From the NCBI GenBank assembly GCA_036490715.1, contig DASXDL010000001.1, positions 4,213 to 68,212 on the forward strand: 64,000 nucleotides of DNA, written 5' to 3'. A program made the position numbers and the translations under genes. Of the stretch, positions 60,288-64,000 are shown piece by piece (the first letter of the stretch is position 1; the number at the start of each line of letters is the position of its first letter). The DNA comes from FEN-1191 sp036490715. Lineage in GTDB: Bacteria; Pseudomonadota; Gammaproteobacteria; Steroidobacterales; Steroidobacteraceae. A model generated the notes under the pieces. The model made no database searches. It was given only the letters and a program-made list of their open reading frames with translations, and was not told the origin of the DNA.

Positions 60288-62452
60288 AATGTCGGCCTCA
60301 GGCCGCGATATTCGAGTAGCGGTCCGATGTCGGGCGGCCCGCCGTAAAAATCGCGGAACAGAGTCTGCGGGTCGACGCTGCGGCCGCGCGACAGAACCGT
60401 CGCGCGCAGGTAGTCGCCGTTGGTACGCGTCAGTCCGCCGTGAGCGTTCATCCACGCACCGGTATCGCGCGCCAGCACCTCGCTCCACAGGTAGGCGTAG
60501 TAGGCGGCCGAATAGCCGCCGGCAAATATGTGCTGGAAGTAAGTCGAGTGGTAACGCGGCGGGACCGCTGGGTAGTCGAAGCCGTGCGAGCGCAAGGCCG
60601 CGATTTCGAACGCTCCGACGGCGTCGGCCGCAGGTACCTGCGCGGCGTCAAGACGGTGCCAGGCCTGATCAATTACGGCGGCCTCCACGTACTCTGTGAT
60701 CTGGTAGCCCTGATCGAAGTTCTGCGCCGCCAGCACCTTGTCGAGCAAGGCTTTCGGCATGGGCTCACCGCTCCGGAAATGGCGCGCAAAGTGCGCCAGC
60801 ACCTCCGGATTGCGTGCCCACATCTCGTTGAACTGCGACGGATACTCGACGAAGTCGCGCGGCACGCGGGTTCCTGCCAGCTGCGGGTACTCGACATTCG
60901 AGAACATGCCGTGCAGCGCGTGACCAAACTCGTGAAACAGGCCGGTCACTTCATCGAATGTCAGCAGCGTCGGACTGCCAGCGGCCGGCTTCGGGATGTT
61001 GAGATTGTTCGAGACCACCGGCTTGTCGCCGAACAGCTTTGACTGGATCACGTAGGAGTTCATCCAGGCGCCGCCCTGTTTAGTGTCGCGCGCGTAGTAG
61101 TCGGCAAGGAACAGCGCCAGCGGCGAGCCGTCGGCGTCATAGACCTCGAACACCCGTACGTCGCTCTGGTATACCGGCAGGTCGTGACGCTCCTTGAAGG
61201 TCAATCCATAGAGCTCATGTGCGGCATAGAACACCCCGTCCTGCAGCACATGATCCAGCTCGAAGTACGGCCGCACCTGCGCAACATCAAATTCGAACTG
61301 ACTTTTGCGAAGCTTCTCGCTGTAGTAACTCCAGTCCCAGGGCTGTAGTCGGAAGCCGCGACGATGTGTGGCAGCCGCCTCCGCGTCGATCAGTTGCTGC
61401 AGCTGCTGGCCCCGCTGCCTGGCGTTATGCAGCGCTGGACCACTGAGCTGACCCAGCATGGCATCGACGGCCTGCGGATTGCCCGCGGTCTCATCCGCAA
61501 GCACATAGGCGGCGTGGTTCGGGTAACCGAGCAGCCGGGCGCGTTCGGCGCGCAAGCGCACGATCTGGATGATGAGATCGGTGTTGTCCGCGTCGCCACC
61601 CACCGAGCGAGCGATGGAGGCACGGTAGATGCGCTCGCGCAGCGCCCGATTACTCAGGTTGGCCAGCAGCGGCTGCACGGTCGTGTTCTGGAGCGCGATC
61701 AGCCAGTGACCCGTCAGGCCGCGCTGCTGCGCCGCCTGTGTCGCGGCCGCAATCTGCTCGGCCGACAGTCCGCGCAGGTCGGACAATCGGTCAACCACGA
61801 TGGCGCCTTCGCGCGAGGCTTGCAGCAGGTTCTGACGGAAGTGGGTGGTGAGGATGGACAGCTGCTGGTTGTCGCCTCGCAGCCGGGTCTTGTCCTCGTC
61901 CGACAGCTGTGCACCGGCGCGCACGAAGCGCGTGTGGTAACGATCCAGCAACTGCATCGACTCGGGATCAAGATGCAACTCGGTGCGCTGCCGATAGAGC
62001 GCATCTACGCGGGCGAATAGCGCCGGATCGAGCAGAATCGCGTCTTCATGTGCCGCCAGCTTCGGCGACATTTCGCTCTCGATCTTCAGCACGGCGTCGT
62101 CGCTGTTGGCGGAGCTAAGATCAGAGAATGTGGTTGCGACTCGATCCAGCAGCCGACCGGAGCGCTCGAGCGCCAGCACCGTGTTGTCGAAGGTGGGCGG
62201 TTGCGGATCGCGTGCGATCACATCGACCTCGGCACGCTGACTTGCCATCCCCTGCAGGAACGCCGGGCGAAAATCGCCATCATGGATACGATCGAACGGT
62301 GGCAGCCGATACGGCAGGGAGCTCGGCTCGGCGAACGGATTGTCCGGACTCATCGCCTCGGCCGGCGATGGGCTGAGGCCGGGCGATTCATCGCCTGGCA
62401 GCGGTCCGGCGAATACCAGACTCAGGCTCGCCAGCCAGACGGTGCGGTACAT
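60284..62452 (-). CDS. M3-family oligopeptidase (Dcp-like), exported
   Basis: Thimet-type zinc peptidase acting on short peptides. The 722-residue product has the M3 motif HEFGHALHGMFSNVEY near residue 500 and GTRVPRDFVEYPSQFNE after it. Residues 1-18 (MYRTVWLASLSLVFAGPL) form a short signal peptide, so it is likely periplasmic. The start is ATG 62452 with AGGA about nine bases upstream; ATGs at 62479 and 62470 would add residues that do not extend the signal peptide. Confidence 0.92.
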   Translation of the reverse strand: MYRTVWLASLSLVFAGPLPGDESPGLSPSPAEAMSPDNPFAEPSSLPYRLPPFDRIHDGDFRPAFLQGMASQRAEVDVIARDPQPPTFDNTVLALERSGRLLDRVATTFSDLSSANSDDAVLKIESEMSPKLAAHEDAILLDPALFARVDALYRQRTELHLDPESMQLLDRYHTRFVRAGAQLSDEDKTRLRGDNQQLSILTTHFRQNLLQASREGAIVVDRLSDLRGLSAEQIAAATQAAQQRGLTGHWLIALQNTTVQPLLANLSNRALRERIYRASIARSVGGDADNTDLIIQIVRLRAERARLLGYPNHAAYVLADETAGNPQAVDAMLGQLSGPALHNARQRGQQLQQLIDAEAAATHRRGFRLQPWDWSYYSEKLRKSQFEFDVAQVRPYFELDHVLQDGVFYAAHELYGLTFKERHDLPVYQSDVRVFEVYDADGSPLALFLADYYARDTKQGGAWMNSYVIQSKLFGDKPVVSNNLNIPKPAAGSPTLLTFDEVTGLFHEFGHALHGMFSNVEYPQLAGTRVPRDFVEYPSQFNEMWARNPEVLAHFARHFRSGEPMPKALLDKVLAAQNFDQGYQITEYVEAAVIDQAWHRLDAAQVPAADAVGAFEIAALRSHGFDYPAVPPRYHSTYFQHIFAGGYSAAYYAYLWSEVLARDTGAWMNAHGGLTRTNGDYLRATVLSRGRSVDPQTLFRDFYGGPPDIGPLLEYRGLRPTL

Positions 62453-62510
62453 GCGATTCGATCCTGGCATCGGCTGCATCTCCCAATGCTAGCGCGTAGT
62501 CCAGATTGAC

Positions 62511-63278
62511 TCATCCCTGCCGGCGCAGGTGTGACCACGACAGCAGTTGACGCACCGGCTCGCCGATCAGCTCGTAGGTTGCGACATAAGAGCGCTCCAG
62601 CGCCTGGCTGTTGGGCAGATAGCGCAGCACCCCCACTTCGCGTGGGGCCAGCAGGCCAGTGGGCGCCGGAATGACTTCGAGTCCAGCCGCCATGAACTCG
62701 TGCGAAGCACGCCACGCGTGGCTGGCGCCGGTCACCAGCACGATGGTATGCACGTCGTCAGCGCGCAGCAGACGGGCCGAGTTGCGGGCATTCTCGAACG
62801 TGTCGTAGGCGTGCTCATCCATCCAGCGCGCTTCGAGTCCGAAATTGCGCGTCAGCGCGGCGCGCATCGCCGCTGCCTCGACTCCGTATCCCGACACCAG
62901 GATGGGCAGATCGGTGCGGTGCGCGATGTAGGCACCGTAGGCCAACCGTTCGAGCAGGCCCGGGTCGGGAGCCGGGCCGCCGTACTCGGGGGCGTAAGCG
63001 CGTTGGCCGCCGCCGCCGAGGATCACGACCGCCTGCGCCTGTGCCGCCCGGCTCATATCGAGCGCCGGATAGCGCTCGGACAGTCGTGTAAGCGCGTCCG
63101 ATATCGCCGGCACCGACAGCAGCCACAGCGATCCGAATCCCAGCAGCAGCAGTAGGCGCGCGGCCCGGGGCCGCCAGCGCAGCAGCAGCAGTCCGGCCAG
63201 CGCCAGCAACAGCGGCCCGGACGGCGGCAGGATCAGGGTGCGCAGCACCGTCTTGAGGTATTTCAGTTGCAGCAGCAT
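62511..63278 (-). CDS. ElyC/YdcF-family (DUF218) membrane protein
   Basis: ElyC is needed for envelope integrity and peptidoglycan precursor supply. The 255-residue product has two N-terminal membrane segments (LPPSGPLLLALAGLLLL and LLLLGFGSLWLLSVPAI) and a DUF218 domain with AVVILGGGGQRAY, ILVSGYG, and TGASHAWRASHEF. The start is ATG 63278 with GGGAGCG upstream. It lies 58 bases before the M3 gene. Confidence 0.93.
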   Translation of the reverse strand: MLLQLKYLKTVLRTLILPPSGPLLLALAGLLLLRWRPRAARLLLLLGFGSLWLLSVPAISDALTRLSERYPALDMSRAAQAQAVVILGGGGQRAYAPEYGGPAPDPGLLERLAYGAYIAHRTDLPILVSGYGVEAAAMRAALTRNFGLEARWMDEHAYDTFENARNSARLLRADDVHTIVLVTGASHAWRASHEFMAAGLEVIPAPTGLLAPREVGVLRYLPNSQALERSYVATYELIGEPVRQLLSWSHLRRQG

Positions 63279-63292
63279 GGCGCGCGCTCCCG

Positions 63293-64000
63293 TTAAAGCC
63301 CGGCTGCCTGCAGCAATTTCTGCGCATAGGCCAGGGCCGGCGGCTGCAATGATCCATGATCGAAGCGCTGGACGAATGCATCCAGCAGGCGTTCCTGCTC
63401 GGCGCCGCGCCGCTGCGCCTCGCGATACGAAATCTCCGGATGGAACATCACCATCGAGTAGCGCGGAATGAATCGCCCGGCAAAGGTGCGTTCGAATTCT
63501 GCGGCCAGGCGCTGGCGCTGTACGAACTGTGTCGAGCGCACCGCGTCGCGCATCTCGACGTAGTTCTCCAGCGCCATCGCGGCGATGGCGTCGGTGTCGG
63601 GGCGGCGCTCGGCTTCGAACCGAAGCAATGCCTCGGCCGGGGCGCCGTGCTGTTGCAGCAGGCGGTCGAGCAAGCGGCAGTCCTCGAACCCGCAGTTCAA
63701 GCCCTGGCCGTGAAACGGGACGATCGCATGGGCGGCGTCCCCCAGCAGCAGTACCCGCCCGGCAGCCTGCCAGCCCTGGCAGTAGACCGTGCCGAGCTGA
63801 CTTTGGGGATGGATGCGGAACTGATGCTCCAGATCGGGCATCAGGCGGGCGGCGTCGGCGAACTGGCGCGAGAACAACGCTCGCACCTGCAGGTCGCTAC
63901 CGAGCCGGTCGAACCCGGGATCGCCCACCCGTGGCAAAAACAGCGTGGCGGTAAAGCTGCCATCGATGTTTGGCAGCGCGATCAGCATATAGCCGCCCCG
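63293..64000 (-). CDS. kmo: Kynurenine 3-monooxygenase (C-terminal part; gene runs off the window)
   Basis: FAD enzyme of tryptophan catabolism converting kynurenine to 3-hydroxykynurenine. About 235 C-terminal residues are present. MLIALPNIDGSFTATLFLP and GRVLLLGDAAHAIVPFHGQG (GD motif) are diagnostic for KMO. The 5' end is beyond base 64000 on the reverse strand. The 3' end lies 14 bases before the ElyC gene. No other kynurenine-pathway gene is in the window. Confidence 0.93.
   Translation of the reverse strand, partial: RGGYMLIALPNIDGSFTATLFLPRVGDPGFDRLGSDLQVRALFSRQFADAARLMPDLEHQFRIHPQSQLGTVYCQGWQAAGRVLLLGDAAHAIVPFHGQGLNCGFEDCRLLDRLLQQHGAPAEALLRFEAERRPDTDAIAAMALENYVEMRDAVRSTQFVQRQRLAAEFERTFAGRFIPRYSMVMFHPEISYREAQRRGAEQERLLDAFVQRFDHGSLQPPALAYAQKLLQAAGL

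Overview
The window is a GC-rich, gene-dense piece of a gammaproteobacterial chromosome. It holds about 68 protein genes, one tRNA, a probable 6S RNA and a 16-codon micro-gene, with no gene-free stretch over 300 bases. Several conserved gammaproteobacterial gene orders are present: uvrA/ssb divergent; miaB-ybeZ(phoH)-ybeY-corC-lnt; leuS-lptE-holA-nadD-rsfS-rlmH; maf-nitrilase-tldD with darP and pmbA nearby; zapA-6S RNA-fau opposite ygfB-pepP-ubiH-ubiI; lgt-thyA; and rplM-rpsI. A Clp/Vfr-type CRP, a Coq7-type ubiquinone hydroxylase and kynurenine 3-monooxygenase suggest a Xanthomonadales, Nevskiales or Steroidobacterales relative. That placement is an inference from gene content, not a tree. 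No rRNA, insertion sequence, integrase, phage gene or CRISPR array was seen.

Layout. 1-8.5 kb: nucleotide excision repair and SSB, tRNA modification and ribosome maturation (miaB, ybeZ, ybeY), corC, lipoprotein N-acylation (lnt) and an HtrA/DegP protease. 8.5-16.4 kb: the leuS-to-rlmH cluster, interrupted between lptE and holA by an HExxH protein, a proline iminopeptidase and a HIT protein. 16.4-24.4 kb: maf, a nitrilase, TldD and PmbA, an ATPase-FHA fusion, and a tightly overlapping darP-purE-purK set. 24.4-31.5 kb: a YihY membrane protein with a helix-turn-helix-like tail, purC, djlA, rpe, CRP, coq7, rplM-rpsI-tRNA-Gln and rpiA. 31.5-38.1 kb: a Lys/Ala-only micropeptide gene, an EVE protein, fau, 6S RNA, zapA and its coiled-coil partner, then ygfB-pepP-ubiH-ubiI. 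38.1-46.3 kb: a TIR-TolB-TPR membrane protein, phhB, ispG, dgkA, a PfkB kinase and a tandem HtrA-like protein resembling eukaryotic Nma111. 46.3-54.3 kb: tsaC/Sua5, an ornithine-type decarboxylase, YidB, PsiF, a GDT1-family Mn/Ca transporter, an EamA transporter with a His-rich tail, a DUF255 protein and rlmI. 54.3-64 kb: lgt-thyA-SET methyltransferase-kup-folA, then, convergent, a wall/peptidase group (ElyC, M3 peptidase, two DUF4124 proteins, one with an M23 domain) and the 3' part of kmo.

Most genes are packed head to tail with 4-base start/stop overlaps (ATGA, GTGA, TTGA, perhaps CTGA), which implies translational coupling. The main unexpected pattern is that at least six genes that should carry their own promoters (leuS, rpe, coq7, the zapA-partner gene, ispG, lgt) have a TANNNT hexamer exactly six bases before the start ATG and no usable Shine-Dalgarno sequence. 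Transcription would then start at the A of the ATG, the arrangement expected of leaderless mRNAs.
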